Below are positions 12,237 to 21,803 of a stretch of DNA of 64,000 bases, piece by piece. A model generated the notes under the pieces. It ran no database searches. It was not told where the DNA came from and worked only from the letters and a program-made list of their open reading frames with translations. How positions within the stretch are numbered: the first letter of the stretch is position 1; each line of letters starts with the position of its first letter. The stretch is from Paraburkholderia tropica. Its GTDB lineage: Bacteria; Pseudomonadota; Gammaproteobacteria; Burkholderiales; Burkholderiaceae. The position numbers were made by a program, and so were the translations under genes. Location of the stretch: positions 62,405-126,404 of the forward strand of contig NZ_CAJZAR010000002.1 of the NCBI RefSeq assembly GCF_914484835.1. The letters run 5' to 3'.

Positions 12237-12725
12237 ATGGCCAAGAAATCTGCTGTGCAGCACGTGAATATCGGCATCAGCGACAAGGATCGCAAGAAGA
12301 TCGCGGACGGTCTCTCGCGCCTGCTCGCGGACACCTACACGCTGTATCTGAAGACGCACAACTTCCACTGGAACGTCACGGGTCCGATGTTCAACACGCT
12401 GCACCTGATGTTCGAAGGGCAGTACAACGAACTGGCGCTGGCCGTCGACGCGATCGCCGAGCGCATCCGCGCGCTGGGCGTGCACGCGCCGGGCAGCTAC
12501 AAGGAATTCGCGAAGCTCTCGTCGATCCCGGAAGCCGACGGTGTGCCGGCCGCTGAAGACATGATCCGTCAGCTCGTGGAAGGTCAGGAAGCCGTGGTGC
12601 GCACCGCGCGCGCGATCTTCCCGGCAACGGAAGCCGCCAACGACGAGCCGACCGCCGACCTGCTCACGCAGCGCATGCAGACGCATGAAAAGACCGCGTG
12701 GATGCTGCGTTCGCTGCTGGCTTGA
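12237..12725 (+). CDS. dps: DNA-binding ferritin-like protein Dps
   Basis: Dps forms dodecamers that oxidise and store iron and bind DNA, protecting it from peroxide. It has 162 residues, with the ATG at 12237 behind AGGAG. The intersubunit ferroxidase ligands match E. coli spacing: His44, His56, Glu60, Asp71 and Glu75, in HWNVTG, TLHLMFE and DAIAE. A Lys-containing N-terminus (MAKKS) may contact DNA. It lies in the oxyR-catalase block and is followed by a strong terminator. Confidence 0.96.
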   Translation: MAKKSAVQHVNIGISDKDRKKIADGLSRLLADTYTLYLKTHNFHWNVTGPMFNTLHLMFEGQYNELALAVDAIAERIRALGVHAPGSYKEFAKLSSIPEADGVPAAEDMIRQLVEGQEAVVRTARAIFPATEAANDEPTADLLTQRMQTHEKTAWMLRSLLA

Positions 12726-12782
12726 TCTGCGTTTGATGCGCACGATCCCTGGCTGAAGCGCCATGCGCCGATGCAGGGACAC

Positions 12783-12822
12783 AAAGCCCGCTGGTTGATC
12801 TGATGGATCCGGCGGGCTTTTT
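12783..12822 (+). terminator. Terminator after dps
   Basis: The stem AAAGCCCGC / GCGGGCTTT (9 bp, about 20-nt loop) ends in a T-run, 58 bp past the dps stop codon. Confidence 0.8.
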
Positions 12823-12935
12823 CATTTGGGCCGCGTGTTTGGAGGTTCGTGCGCCAGGGCGTTCGGACGCATCGCGCCCGATTTACACCGCACTCGCCGA
12901 TGATGAACTCGCGGCGAAGCGCCGCCGCCGTGGCC

Positions 12936-12941
12936 TACAAT
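12936..12941 (+). promoter_or_regulatory. Candidate -10 box for ubiA
   Basis: TACAAT lies 27 bp upstream of the ubiA ATG. No convincing -35 box was found, so this is a weak assignment. Confidence 0.3.
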
Positions 12942-12968
12942 AGCGGCATCGTTTTTCGCGCTCCCATC

Positions 12969-13832
12969 ATGTTCGCCCGACTCCCGCTCTATCTGCGGCT
13001 CGTCCGCATGGACAAGCCGATCGGCAGCCTGCTGCTGCTGTGGCCGACGCTCAACGCGCTGTGGATCGCCTCGAACGGCCATCCGTCGCTGTCGCTGCTC
13101 GTGATCTTCACGGTGGGCACGGTGCTGATGCGCTCGGCGGGCTGCGCGATCAACGACTACGCCGACCGCGACTTCGACCGTCACGTCAAACGCACCGCCG
13201 AACGGCCGATCACCTCGGGCCGCATCCGCGCCTGGGAAGCGGTAGCGATTGCCGCCGGTCTTGCGATCGTCTCGTTTCTGCTGATCCTGCCGCTCAACGG
13301 GCTCACGAAGCAGCTTTCCGTCGTGGCGCTGTTCGTGGCCGCGTCCTATCCGTTCACGAAGCGCTTTTTCGCGATTCCGCAGGCGTATCTGGGCATCGCG
13401 TTCGGCTTCGGTATTCCGATGGCGTTCGCCGCGATTCAGGACCACGTGCCCGCGCTCGCGTGGATCATGCTGATCGCCAACGTGTTCTGGTCGGTGGCCT
13501 ACGACACCGAATACGCGATGGTCGATCGCGACGACGACATCAAGATCGGTATCCGCACCTCGGCGCTCACGTTCGGCCGTTTCGACGTGCTCGCGATCAT
13601 GCTCTGCTACGCGGTCACGCTCGGCATCTACGTGTGGGTGGGCATGACGCTGCAGTTCGGCTGGCTCTACTGGCTCGGTTGGGCGGCGGCGGCGGGCTGC
13701 GCGATCTATCACTACACGCTCATCAAGAACCGCGAGCGCATGCCGTGCTTCGCCGCGTTCCGTCACAACAACTGGCTGGGCGGCGTGCTGTTCGTGGGCA
13801 TCGCCGCGCATTACCTCGTGGCCGGTTCCTGA
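12969..13832 (+). CDS. ubiA: 4-hydroxybenzoate polyprenyltransferase
   Basis: This integral inner-membrane prenyltransferase joins the polyprenyl chain to 4-hydroxybenzoate in ubiquinone synthesis. It has 287 residues with multiple hydrophobic helices. Both Asp-rich diphosphate/Mg sites are visible: NDYADRDFD (residues 62-70) and [12 protein letters not shown] (about 179-190). The ATG at 12969 gives the canonical N-terminus ([19 protein letters not shown]); the upstream in-frame extension has no family character. It ends 30 bp before a bidirectional terminator shared with proC. Confidence 0.96.
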   Translation: MFARLPLYLRLVRMDKPIGSLLLLWPTLNALWIASNGHPSLSLLVIFTVGTVLMRSAGCAINDYADRDFDRHVKRTAERPITSGRIRAWEAVAIAAGLAIVSFLLILPLNGLTKQLSVVALFVAASYPFTKRFFAIPQAYLGIAFGFGIPMAFAAIQDHVPALAWIMLIANVFWSVAYDTEYAMVDRDDDIKIGIRTSALTFGRFDVLAIMLCYAVTLGIYVWVGMTLQFGWLYWLGWAAAAGCAIYHYTLIKNRERMPCFAAFRHNNWLGGVLFVGIAAHYLVAGS

Positions 13833-13862
13833 GTGCGACTGCGACGCAGGATTCGGATGTAA

Positions 13863-13893
13863 AAAAAGCGCCTCGATAGTCGAGGCGCTTTTT
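13863..13893. terminator. Bidirectional terminator between ubiA and proC
   Basis: A perfect 14-bp inverted repeat AAAAAGCGCCTCGA / TCGAGGCGCTTTTT with a 3-nt loop has A-run and T-run flanks, serving the plus-strand ubiA. It may also serve the minus-strand proC unit, which ends about 160 bp away. Confidence 0.85.
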
Positions 13894-14054
13894 CTTTGTG
13901 CTGAGGTTTTGTGCGGCGCTTGTTCTGCGCTTGTGCGTGGCAATTTTGCGTGGCGTACTGCCGTGCCGCGAACGTCGAGCAAAATGCCGACGCAAGGCCG
14001 CCAATCGCGCGTGACAGTCGAACGCCGCCACGCGCGCCGCTTCCGGCTTGCGGC

Positions 14055-14870
14055 TTACTGCTTGCCGAATTCCTCGCCCATTTCCTTCGCACGCGCGTCG
14101 GCGGCCAGCGCGCCGCGCACGATGGCGTCCTTCACGGCCGAAGCGTCGAACGACGCAAGCGCCGCCGCCGTGGTGCCGCCCTTGGACGTGACGCGCTCGC
14201 GCAGCACGGCGGGCGTTTCGTCCGACTGCAGCGCGAGTTGCGCCGCGCCCGCGAACGTGGCGATGGCGAGCGCGCGGCCCTGCTGCTCGTCCATGCCGAG
14301 CTGGCGGGCGGCTTCCTCGAGCGCTTCGATGAAATAGAACACGTAGGCCGGGCCGCTGCCCGAGATGGCCGTGACGGCGTCGATCTTGCTCTCGTCGTCG
14401 AACCAGACGGTCTGGCCGACCGCGCCCAGCACGTTCGAGGCGAGTTCGCGGCCCGCTGCGTCCACGCCGCCGCTCGCGACGAGGCCGGTCGCGCCCATGC
14501 CGATCAGCGCGGGCGTGTTGGGCATCGTGCGAACGATGCGCGTGTGGCCCTTGAGCCAGCGCGAGAGATCTTCGATACGGATGCCCGCGAGAATGCTGAT
14601 GACGACCTGATGCGCGCCGAGGTGCGGCGCGAGCGATTCGGCGACGACCTTGGCGATCTGCGGCTTGACCGCGAGCAGGATGGCGTCGTAGTCGGCCAGC
14701 GCCGCGTCGGCGCCCGCGCCGGTGCGCACGCCGAACTGTTCCTCGCTGCGTTTGCGGGCGTCCTCGTTCGGATCGATCGCGTACAGGTTGGCGGCGGGAA
14801 CGCCCTTGCGGATCAGACCGCCGATGAGTGCGGCGGCCATGTTGCCGCCGCCGATGAAGGCAATTTTCAT
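14055..14870 (-). CDS. proC: Pyrroline-5-carboxylate reductase
   Basis: ProC carries out the last step of proline synthesis, reducing 1-pyrroline-5-carboxylate with NAD(P)H. It has 271 residues. The N-terminal Rossmann motif is GGGNMAAALIGG (residues 7-18). A C-terminal dimerisation domain carries the family signature region DAVTAISGSGPAYVF. The ATG is at 14868-14870, 21 bp after the yggS stop, so the two genes are probably co-transcribed, a very common pairing. Confidence 0.96.
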   Translation of the reverse strand: MKIAFIGGGNMAAALIGGLIRKGVPAANLYAIDPNEDARKRSEEQFGVRTGAGADAALADYDAILLAVKPQIAKVVAESLAPHLGAHQVVISILAGIRIEDLSRWLKGHTRIVRTMPNTPALIGMGATGLVASGGVDAAGRELASNVLGAVGQTVWFDDESKIDAVTAISGSGPAYVFYFIEALEEAARQLGMDEQQGRALAIATFAGAAQLALQSDETPAVLRERVTSKGGTTAAALASFDASAVKDAIVRGALAADARAKEMGEEFGKQ

Positions 14871-14891
14871 GGTGTGGAGTGCGTACTTGAA

Positions 14892-15590
14892 TCAGTGGGA
14901 GTAATCGCGCCCGCCAAAGATCGCGGTGCCGACGCGCACGATCGTGGCGCCTTCGAGCACGGCTGCTTCGAGATCGGCCGACATGCCCATGGAGAGCGTG
15001 TCGAGCGCGAGGCCGTCGGCGCGCAGCGCGTCGAACAGCTCGCGCAGCTGCCGGTGCGGCGCACGCTGTGCCTCGGGCGTGTCTGCCGGCTCGGGAATGG
15101 ACATCAACCCGCGCAGGCGCAGGTTGGGCAACGCGGCGATTGCGTGCGCGATTTGTACGGCTTCCTCCGGCGCGGTACCGCTCTTGGAAGCTTCGCCGCT
15201 CACGTTGACCTGCAGGCACACGTTGAGCGGCGGCATGCCCGCGGGTCGCTGTTCCGACAGGCGCTGGGCGATCTTCAGTCGATCGATCGAATGAACCCAG
15301 TCGAAACGCTCGGCCACGGGCCGCGTCTTGTTCGATTGCAGCGGCCCGATGAAATGCCATTCGAGGCTCGCGCGCAGGTCCGCGAGCGCCTCGATCTTGT
15401 CCACCGCTTCCTGCACGTAGTTCTCGCCGAACGCACGCTGACCGGCGGCGTGCGCGGCGCGCACGTCGTCGGCGGGGAAGGTTTTCGACACCGCGAGCAA
15501 CGCAACGGATTCCGGCGCGCGCCCCGCACTGCGGGCGGCAGCGGCGATGCGCTCATGGACGGCTTCGAGATTGTGGACGAGATCGGTCAT
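14892..15590 (-). CDS. yggS: YggS/PROSC-family pyridoxal 5'-phosphate homeostasis protein
   Basis: This cytosolic PLP-binding protein has a single TIM-barrel domain like alanine racemase but no known catalytic turnover; it maintains PLP and amino-acid balance. It has 232 residues. The PLP lysine lies in LLAVSKTFPADD, and the family motif FGENYVQEA and a GLMSIP segment are present. The start MTDLVHNLEA at 15590 is preferred over the longer frame. It is directly upstream of proC. Confidence 0.93.
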   Translation of the reverse strand: MTDLVHNLEAVHERIAAAARSAGRAPESVALLAVSKTFPADDVRAAHAAGQRAFGENYVQEAVDKIEALADLRASLEWHFIGPLQSNKTRPVAERFDWVHSIDRLKIAQRLSEQRPAGMPPLNVCLQVNVSGEASKSGTAPEEAVQIAHAIAALPNLRLRGLMSIPEPADTPEAQRAPHRQLRELFDALRADGLALDTLSMGMSADLEAAVLEGATIVRVGTAIFGGRDYSH

Positions 15591-15836
15591 CGGATTGGAG
15601 GCCGGCCGCGCAGCGCTGCCCGCGGCCGTTACGGCGCACATGAAACGAACGAAGGCAATTATACGGACTGCGCCGGGCCGCGAAACCTCCGCCAAAAGAC
15701 GTAGGGCTTTTCCGCGTCATGCGACGGTCAAATTCTGTCGGCGCGCCTGGGCGGCGCGGGCCTGACAGGCTGGCTCCTACGCCATCAGGCCGACTGTTGG
15801 CGTGATCGGCGGATCGCTACGCTGGGACGTGTTTTT

Positions 15837-17066
15837 TCAATTCGCGGCCAGCATATGTTCGACCAGCTCAATCCAGTGCGTGACCGGAATCGGCGTGCCG
15901 CTTTGCAGGTGCGCGATGCAGCCAATGTTCGCCGAAACGATCAACTGCGGCTCCAGCGCCTTGAGCCGCTCCACCTTCTGGTTGCGCAGCGTGTACGAGA
16001 GGCGCGGCTGCGTGATCGAATAGGTGCCCGCGGAGCCGCAGCACAGGTGACTGTCCACCGGCAGGCGCACGTCGAGCCCGAGCGCGCCCAGCACGTGTTC
16101 CACGCCGCCGCGCACCTGCTGGCCGTGCTGGAGCGTGCAGGGCGGGTGATACGCCACGGTATGGATGCCGCGCCGGCGCGTGGCTGCGAGCAGTTGCTCC
16201 TCGAATTGCGGCAGGATCTCGGCCAGGTCGCGCGTGAGTTCGGCCACGCGCCGCGCTTTCTCCGCGTAGGCCGGATCGTGGCGCATCAGGTGCGCGTATT
16301 CCTTGACGGTCGCGCCGCAGCCGGAAGCGTTCATCACGATCGCCTCCACGCCTTGCTCGATATACGGCCACCAGGCATCGATGTTCGCGCGCACGTCGTT
16401 CAGGGCGTCGTCGGCGTAACCCATGTGCAGGCGGATCGCGCCGCAGCAGCCCGCCTGCGGCGCCACCACTGTCTCGATACCCAGTGCGTCGAGCACGCGC
16501 GCCGTGGCCGTGTTGATGTTGGGCATCATCGAAGGCTGCACGCAACCGGCGAGCATCAGCATCTTGCGCGTGTGTTTCGCGGTCGGCCAGGCGAGCGGGC
16601 GCTGGCGTACCGGTACCTTGTCGCGCAGCCGTCGCGGCAGCAGCGCGCGCACCTGCTGGGCGAGGCGCATGGCCGGCGAAAACAGCATGCGTCGCGGCAG
16701 AAAGCCCGCGAGGAAGCGCCGCGTGAGGCGCTGGCGCAGCGGGCGCGGCGCCCGTTCCTCGGCGAGCTTGCGGCCGATTTCCACGAGCCGGCCGTACTGC
16801 ACGCCCGAGGGGCAGGTCGTCTCGCAACTGCGGCAGGTCAGGCAGCGGTCGAGGTGGGTGAGCGTGCTTTTCGAGACCGGCGCGCCTTCCACCATCTGCT
16901 TCATCAGATAAATGCGGCCGCGCGGGCCGTCGAGCTCGTCGCCGAGCAGCTGGTAGGTCGGGCAGGTCGCGGTGCAGAAGCCGCAATGCACGCACTTGCG
17001 CAGGATCGCGTCGGCTTCGTCGCCGTCGGGGGTGTTGCGAATGAAGTCCGCGAGGTTCGTCTGCAT
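15837..17066 (-). CDS. glcF: Glycolate oxidase iron-sulfur subunit
   Basis: GlcF is the electron-transfer subunit of membrane-associated glycolate oxidase. It has 409 residues. Two 4Fe-4S motifs are visible, CVHCGFCTATCP (from residue 25) and CLTCRSCETTCP, and two Cys-rich CCG domains follow, with LAGCVQPSMMP/GCCGAI and HLCCGSAGTYS. The start is 18 bp from the glcE stop. With GlcE and GlcD it oxidises glycolate to glyoxylate and passes electrons to the respiratory chain. Confidence 0.95.
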   Translation of the reverse strand: MQTNLADFIRNTPDGDEADAILRKCVHCGFCTATCPTYQLLGDELDGPRGRIYLMKQMVEGAPVSKSTLTHLDRCLTCRSCETTCPSGVQYGRLVEIGRKLAEERAPRPLRQRLTRRFLAGFLPRRMLFSPAMRLAQQVRALLPRRLRDKVPVRQRPLAWPTAKHTRKMLMLAGCVQPSMMPNINTATARVLDALGIETVVAPQAGCCGAIRLHMGYADDALNDVRANIDAWWPYIEQGVEAIVMNASGCGATVKEYAHLMRHDPAYAEKARRVAELTRDLAEILPQFEEQLLAATRRRGIHTVAYHPPCTLQHGQQVRGGVEHVLGALGLDVRLPVDSHLCCGSAGTYSITQPRLSYTLRNQKVERLKALEPQLIVSANIGCIAHLQSGTPIPVTHWIELVEHMLAAN

Positions 17067-17084
17067 CGCCGCGTGATGGTCAGG

Positions 17085-18182
17085 TCAGAAGTCGGAATAC
17101 AGGCGGCCGCGATTGAAGATGCGGGCCGGGTCGAACGCGGCTTTCAGGCCGCGATGGATCTTCATGAGCGGCGCGGGCAGCGGCGTGAACACGCCCGCGC
17201 TGCGGTCGTACTCGCGGCCGGTGCGGAACATCGTGGCGTGGCCGCCCGCCTGCTTGGCGGTGATGCGCACGGTCTGCGCGTCGGTTTCGGTGATCCACCA
17301 GCGCTGCGCGCCGCCCCATTCCATCAGCTGCGCGCCGGGCAATTGCAGCGGTTCGGCGATCGACGGCAGCGCGAGGCGCCAGAGGGCGGCATTGGGCGCG
17401 ATCGAGGCGAAAAACGGGTCGGTTTGCTCGCGCAGGCACGCCCAGAAACGCTCGGCTTCCACGGCGTCCACCACCTCGCCGCCCAGCGAGGTGCGCGCGG
17501 CTTTCACGCCGGCCTCGGCACCCGCCAGACGCACGACCAGCGTGCCGTTGCGCCAGGCGCTGGCCGTCATCGGCAGCGGGCGGCCGCCCCATTCGTTGAG
17601 CTTGCGCACGGCGTCGGTGCCGTTCATGTCGAAGCGCAGCGTGGTTTCGGCCTGCGGCACGGGCAGCACCTTGACCGACAGTTCGAGCATCAGGCCGAGC
17701 GTGCCGAGCGATCCCGCCATGAGCCGCGAGACGTCGTAGCCCGCCACGTTCTTCACGACCTGGCCGCCGAAATGCAGCACCTCGCCGTGACCGTTCATGA
17801 CCACGGCGCCCAGCACGAAGTCGCGCGCCGCGCCCGCCGCCGCCCGGCGCGGCCCGGCGATGCCGGCGGCAATGCAGCCGCCGAGCGTGGCCTGAGCGCC
17901 GAAGTGAGGCGGCTCGAACGCCAGCATCTGTCCGCGCGCGGCGAGCGCCTGCTCGATTTCGAGCAGCGGCGTGCCCGCGCGCGCCGTGATCACCAGCTCG
18001 GCCGGATCGTACGCGACGATGCCCCGGTGCGCGCGCGTGTCGAGGACTTCGCCTTCGAGCGCCTGGCCGTACCAGTCTTTGGTGCCGCCGCCGCGAATGC
18101 GCAGCGGGCGGCCGTCGGCGGTCGCCGCGCGAATGCGCTCGGACCAGACCGCGACGATGTCGTCCTCTTCCATGTCGTCCAT
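17085..18182 (-). CDS. glcE: Glycolate oxidase FAD-binding subunit
   Basis: GlcE is the second FAD-linked subunit of glycolate oxidase. It has about 365 residues from ATG 18182; the ATG at 18173 is an alternative. The FAD-binding type-4 domain starts with PLRIRGGGTKDWYG, followed by DPAELVITARAGTPL and LGGCIAAGIAGPRR. The C-terminus (KIHRGLKAAFDPARIFNRGR) is the family ending. It lies between glcD and glcF; the 285-bp gap to glcD is unusually wide for this operon. Confidence 0.93.
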   Translation of the reverse strand: MDDMEEDDIVAVWSERIRAATADGRPLRIRGGGTKDWYGQALEGEVLDTRAHRGIVAYDPAELVITARAGTPLLEIEQALAARGQMLAFEPPHFGAQATLGGCIAAGIAGPRRAAAGAARDFVLGAVVMNGHGEVLHFGGQVVKNVAGYDVSRLMAGSLGTLGLMLELSVKVLPVPQAETTLRFDMNGTDAVRKLNEWGGRPLPMTASAWRNGTLVVRLAGAEAGVKAARTSLGGEVVDAVEAERFWACLREQTDPFFASIAPNAALWRLALPSIAEPLQLPGAQLMEWGGAQRWWITETDAQTVRITAKQAGGHATMFRTGREYDRSAGVFTPLPAPLMKIHRGLKAAFDPARIFNRGRLYSDF

Positions 18183-18436
18183 GGCGCGTTTGTCGTTGTG
18201 GTGCGTTCGATTGTACTGACGCGCCCCGTGCTGACAAGCCGGGGCAGGCCCGCATGGCGCACGCTTACAAGCGTGTTTGACCCGGTGCGCATGACACGCC
18301 GCAAGCCGCATGCGCGGCGCATCGCGAGGGGGCAAAACTGGCGTGCGCCGCCGCGTGCGCGCTCGCGCCGTCCGTTGTGGCTGCCGCCGCGCGGGGTGGA
18401 TGAGGCGGATGAAGCGCGTGGCTCTCCCGCCCCGGC

Positions 18437-18470
18437 GTGTGCGTCAGGGTGTGCGTCAGGGTGTGCGTCA
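18437..18470 (+). repeat. 12-bp tandem repeat overlapping the glcD stop codon
   Basis: There are three copies (the last partial) of GTGTGCGTCAGG. The last copy supplies the glcD stop codon on the minus strand (18468-18470). Confidence 0.65.
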
Positions 18471-19973
18471 GAAGCGCGGCAGATCGGGATGCGGCAGCAG
18501 ATTGCCGCGCACATGCATGCGTCCGTATTCGGCGCAGCGCGCGCGCGTGGGGATGCCCTTGTCGGGATTGAGCAGCCCGGCCGGATCGAACGCGTGCTTC
18601 ACGGCATGGAACGCGTCGCGCTCCTGGGGCGAGAACTGCACGCACATCGAATTGATCTTTTCGATGCCCACGCCGTGCTCGCCCGTCACCGTGCCGCCCA
18701 GTTCGACGCAGGTTTCGAGAATATCGGCGCCAAAGGCCTCGGCGCGGTGCCATTCGTCGAGGTCGTTGCCGTTGAAGAGAATCAGCGGGTGCATGTTGCC
18801 GTCGCCCGCGTGGAACACGTTGATGCAGCGCAGCCGGTACTGCGCCTCCATCTCGTGAATGCGCGCGAGCAGCGGCCCGATGGCGCGGCGCGGCACCGTG
18901 CCGTCCATGCAGTAGTAGTCAGGGGAAATGCGTCCAGCGGCGGGGAAGGCGTTCTTGCGGCCCGACCAGAAGCGCAGGCGCTCTTCCTCGGTGCGCGAGA
19001 TCTGGATGCGCGTCGCGCCGTGCTCGCGCAGCACGACGGTCGTGCGCGCGATCTCGTCGGCGACTTCCTCGGGCGTGCCGTCCGCCTCGCACAGCAGGAT
19101 CGCGGCGGCGTCGAGGTCGTAGCCCGCTTTCACGAATTCCTCCACGGCGCGCGTGGCGGGCTTGTCCATCATCTCGAGACCGGCCGGAATGATGCCGGAC
19201 GCGATGATGCCGGCCACGGCGTCGCCGCCTTTCACCACGTCGTCGAAGCTCGCCATGATGACTTGCGCGGTCTGCGGACGCGGGATCAGCTTGACGGTCA
19301 CCTCGGTCACGATGGCGAACATGCCTTCGCTGCCGATCATGACTGCGAGCAGATCGAGCCCCGGCGCGTCGAGCGCCAGCGAGCCGAACTCCACGATCTC
19401 GCCGTCCATCGTCACCGCGCGCACGCGCAGCACGTTATGCACGGTGAGACCGTACTTGAGGCAGTGCACCCCGCCCGAGTTTTCGGAGACGTTGCCGCCG
19501 ATCGTGCAGGCGATTTGCGACGACGGATCGGGCGCGTAATAGAGGCCGTAAGGCGCGGCCGCCTCGGAAACGGCCAGATTGCGCACGCCCGGCTGCACGG
19601 TGGCCGTGCGCGCGTAGGGATCGACTTCGAGAATGCGCTTGAAGCGCGCGAGCGAGAGCACGATGCCGTGGCGGATCGGCATGGCGCCCCCGGAGAGACC
19701 CGTGCCCGCGCCGCGCGGCACGATCGGCACGTCGAGCCGCCGGCAGATCTGCACGATGCGCTGGACCTGCGATTCGGTTTCCGGCAGCGCCACCGCGAGC
19801 GGCAGGCGCCGGTAGGCCGCGAGGCCGTCGCACTCGTAGGCGACCGTGTCTTCTTCCCGGTGCAGCAGGCAGTGCGCGGGCAGCACGGCCATCAGCGCCT
19901 GAACCACTTCGCGCTGCCGCTGCGCGAGGGCTTCGGGCGAGAGTTCGGGCATCTTCGCCTCGGGTGCGTTCAT
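18468..19973 (-). CDS. glcD: Glycolate oxidase subunit GlcD
   Basis: GlcD is the catalytic FAD subunit of glycolate oxidase. It has 501 residues with an N-terminal FAD-binding type-4 domain (PIVPRGAGTGLSGGAMP, GNVSENSGGVHCLKYG) and a C-terminal FAD-oxidase domain with FHAGDGNMHP and GEHGVGIEKI. The ATG at 19971-19973 is preceded by GAGGAG. It is upstream of glcE and glcF on the same strand. No glcC regulator or glcB malate synthase is seen next to it. Confidence 0.95.
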   Translation of the reverse strand: MNAPEAKMPELSPEALAQRQREVVQALMAVLPAHCLLHREEDTVAYECDGLAAYRRLPLAVALPETESQVQRIVQICRRLDVPIVPRGAGTGLSGGAMPIRHGIVLSLARFKRILEVDPYARTATVQPGVRNLAVSEAAAPYGLYYAPDPSSQIACTIGGNVSENSGGVHCLKYGLTVHNVLRVRAVTMDGEIVEFGSLALDAPGLDLLAVMIGSEGMFAIVTEVTVKLIPRPQTAQVIMASFDDVVKGGDAVAGIIASGIIPAGLEMMDKPATRAVEEFVKAGYDLDAAAILLCEADGTPEEVADEIARTTVVLREHGATRIQISRTEEERLRFWSGRKNAFPAAGRISPDYYCMDGTVPRRAIGPLLARIHEMEAQYRLRCINVFHAGDGNMHPLILFNGNDLDEWHRAEAFGADILETCVELGGTVTGEHGVGIEKINSMCVQFSPQERDAFHAVKHAFDPAGLLNPDKGIPTRARCAEYGRMHVRGNLLPHPDLPRF

Positions 19974-20081
19974 GTCTCCTCCTGCTCGTGTGGTTCGCCG
20001 CGTACGGCGATCGCTGCGGTCGCTGTGTTCGCTGTTTTCGTTACGGGCGCGCGTCTCGCGGCGCGCCTCGCCAGCGTCAGC

Positions 20082-21497
20082 TTACGCCGCCCAGCTGAAG
20101 ATCTTGCCGGGATTCATCAGATTATGCGGATCGAGCGCGCGTTTGATGGCGCGCATGGTGTCGATGGTATCGGCGCCATGCTCCTCCACGAGAAAGTCCA
20201 TCTTGTGCAGACCCACGCCATGCTCGCCGGTGCAGGTGCCGTCCATGCGGATCGCGCGCTGCACGATGCGATGGTTCAGGCGTTCGGCTTCGTCGATCTC
20301 CTCGGGCTTGTCGGGGTCGATCAGGATCGCCACGTGGAAGTTGCCGTCGCCCACATGGCCCACGATCGGGCAGGGCAGGGGCGAGGCCTTCAGGTCCGCT
20401 TCGGTTTCCACGACGCATTCGGCGAGGCGCGAGATCGGCACGCAGACGTCAGTGGTCACCGCGCGGCAGCCGGGCTTCAGTTGCAGCATCGCGAAGTACG
20501 CGCTGTGACGCGCGTTCCACAAGCGGCTGCGGTCCTCGGGGCGCGTGGCCCACTCGAAACCTTCGCCGCCGTTTTGCGCTGCCAGTTCCTGCACGGTTTG
20601 CGCCTGCTCGGCCACGCCCGCTTCGGTGCCGTGAAACTCAAAGAACAGCGTGTGCTTTTCGCGCAGACCGAGGTTCGAATGCTTGTTGATCGCGCGCACG
20701 GCGAGTGCGTCGATGAACTCCACGCGCGCGATCGGCACGCCCATCTGGATCGTTTCGATCACGGCGCGCACGGCTTCGGCCATCGAGGGAAACGCACACA
20801 CCGCCGCCGACACCGCTTCCGGCTGCGGATAAAGGCGCACGGTGATTTCGGTGATCACGCCGAGCGTGCCTTCGGAGCCCACGAAAAGGCGCGTGAGGTC
20901 GTAGCCCGCCGACGACTTGCGCGCGCGCGTGCCGGTCTTGATCACGCGACCGTCCGCGAGCACGGCGGTCAGACCGAGCACGTTCTCGCGCATCGTGCCG
21001 TAGCGCACGGCGTTGGTGCCCGAGGCGCGCGTCGCCGACATGCCGCCGATGCTCGCATCCGCGCCCGGATCGATCGGGAAGAACAGGCCCGTGTCGCGCA
21101 GCGCTTCGTTGAGCTGCTTGCGCGAGATGCCGGGCTCGACGGTCACGGTCAGGTCTTCGGCGTTGATCGCGAGCACGCGGTTCATCTGCGAGAGGTCGAT
21201 CGACACGCCGCCTTGCACGGCCAGCAAGTGGCCTTCGAGCGAGGAGCCGTTGCCGTACGGAATGATCGGCACGTTATGGCGCGCGCACAGCTTGACGATG
21301 GTTTGAACCTCTTCGGTGCTCTGCGCGTAGACCACGGCGTCGGGCAGTTGCGGGTCGAAACGGGATTCGTCACGGCCATGATGGGCGCGCACGGCTTCGG
21401 CGGTCGAGACGCGTTCGCCGAATGCGCTGCGCAAGGCGTCGAGGAGTTCGGCGGGGAACGGGCGGCGTGCGAGGGCCGGCGGCGCGGGATGATTCAC
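20082..21497 (-). CDS. FAD-binding D-lactate/2-hydroxyacid dehydrogenase
   Basis: This is a second GlcD-like flavoenzyme, 471 residues. It contains PIIPYGNGSSLEGH, SIGGMSATRASGTNAVRYG, GHVGDGNFHVAI and GEHGVGLHKMDF, which place it nearer the D-lactate dehydrogenase (cytochrome) LDHD/DLD1 group than GlcD. The start is GTG at 21495-21497 with AAGGAGA upstream. It precedes glcD by 108 bp and is on the same strand, so the four flavin/Fe-S genes may be one unit for 2-hydroxyacid oxidation. Substrate (D-lactate or another D-2-hydroxyacid) is inferred. Confidence 0.85.
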   Translation of the reverse strand: MNHPAPPALARRPFPAELLDALRSAFGERVSTAEAVRAHHGRDESRFDPQLPDAVVYAQSTEEVQTIVKLCARHNVPIIPYGNGSSLEGHLLAVQGGVSIDLSQMNRVLAINAEDLTVTVEPGISRKQLNEALRDTGLFFPIDPGADASIGGMSATRASGTNAVRYGTMRENVLGLTAVLADGRVIKTGTRARKSSAGYDLTRLFVGSEGTLGVITEITVRLYPQPEAVSAAVCAFPSMAEAVRAVIETIQMGVPIARVEFIDALAVRAINKHSNLGLREKHTLFFEFHGTEAGVAEQAQTVQELAAQNGGEGFEWATRPEDRSRLWNARHSAYFAMLQLKPGCRAVTTDVCVPISRLAECVVETEADLKASPLPCPIVGHVGDGNFHVAILIDPDKPEEIDEAERLNHRIVQRAIRMDGTCTGEHGVGLHKMDFLVEEHGADTIDTMRAIKRALDPHNLMNPGKIFSWAA

Positions 21498-21803
21498 GCG
21501 GGTGTCTCCTTCGTTGGTCGCGGCCGATCGCGCAGATCGGCCTCTATGCGTGTGGGACGTGCTATCGGGTGCGTTTCATGGGTGCGTTTCATTTTACGCT
21601 GAACGTTCGCGGACGCGTTCGCGCCTCGGCGGGCGCGGGCGGACGCATGTTGCACCGCACGACGGGCACGCGGCGGAGCGCGCGGCGAAGCGCACCGTGG
21701 AGGTCACGGCCGTACCTATAATGAGCCGCGTGAGCTTTACCGCATGCCAGTCGAGGCACGACGGATTTGCGCACCGCGCATCAACGAAATCTGGAGAAAC
21801 ACG
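21498..21803. other. Divergent intergenic region with cobalamin adenosyltransferase promoter candidate
   Basis: A perfect TATAAT (21717-21722) lies 82 bp before the plus-strand ATG; no good -35 hexamer was found at 16-18 bp. The rest should carry the promoter of the minus-strand 2-hydroxyacid dehydrogenase, not identified. Confidence 0.4.

Noticed and set aside
15855..21602. A 1915-codon plus-strand open frame opposite the glc genes, and other very long frames such as 57489-62096 and 47833-50742.
   Set aside because: They are antisense shadows of real genes in high-GC DNA: Arg/His/Ala-rich, no domains, no ribosome sites, and fully overlapping well-recognised proteins on the other strand.
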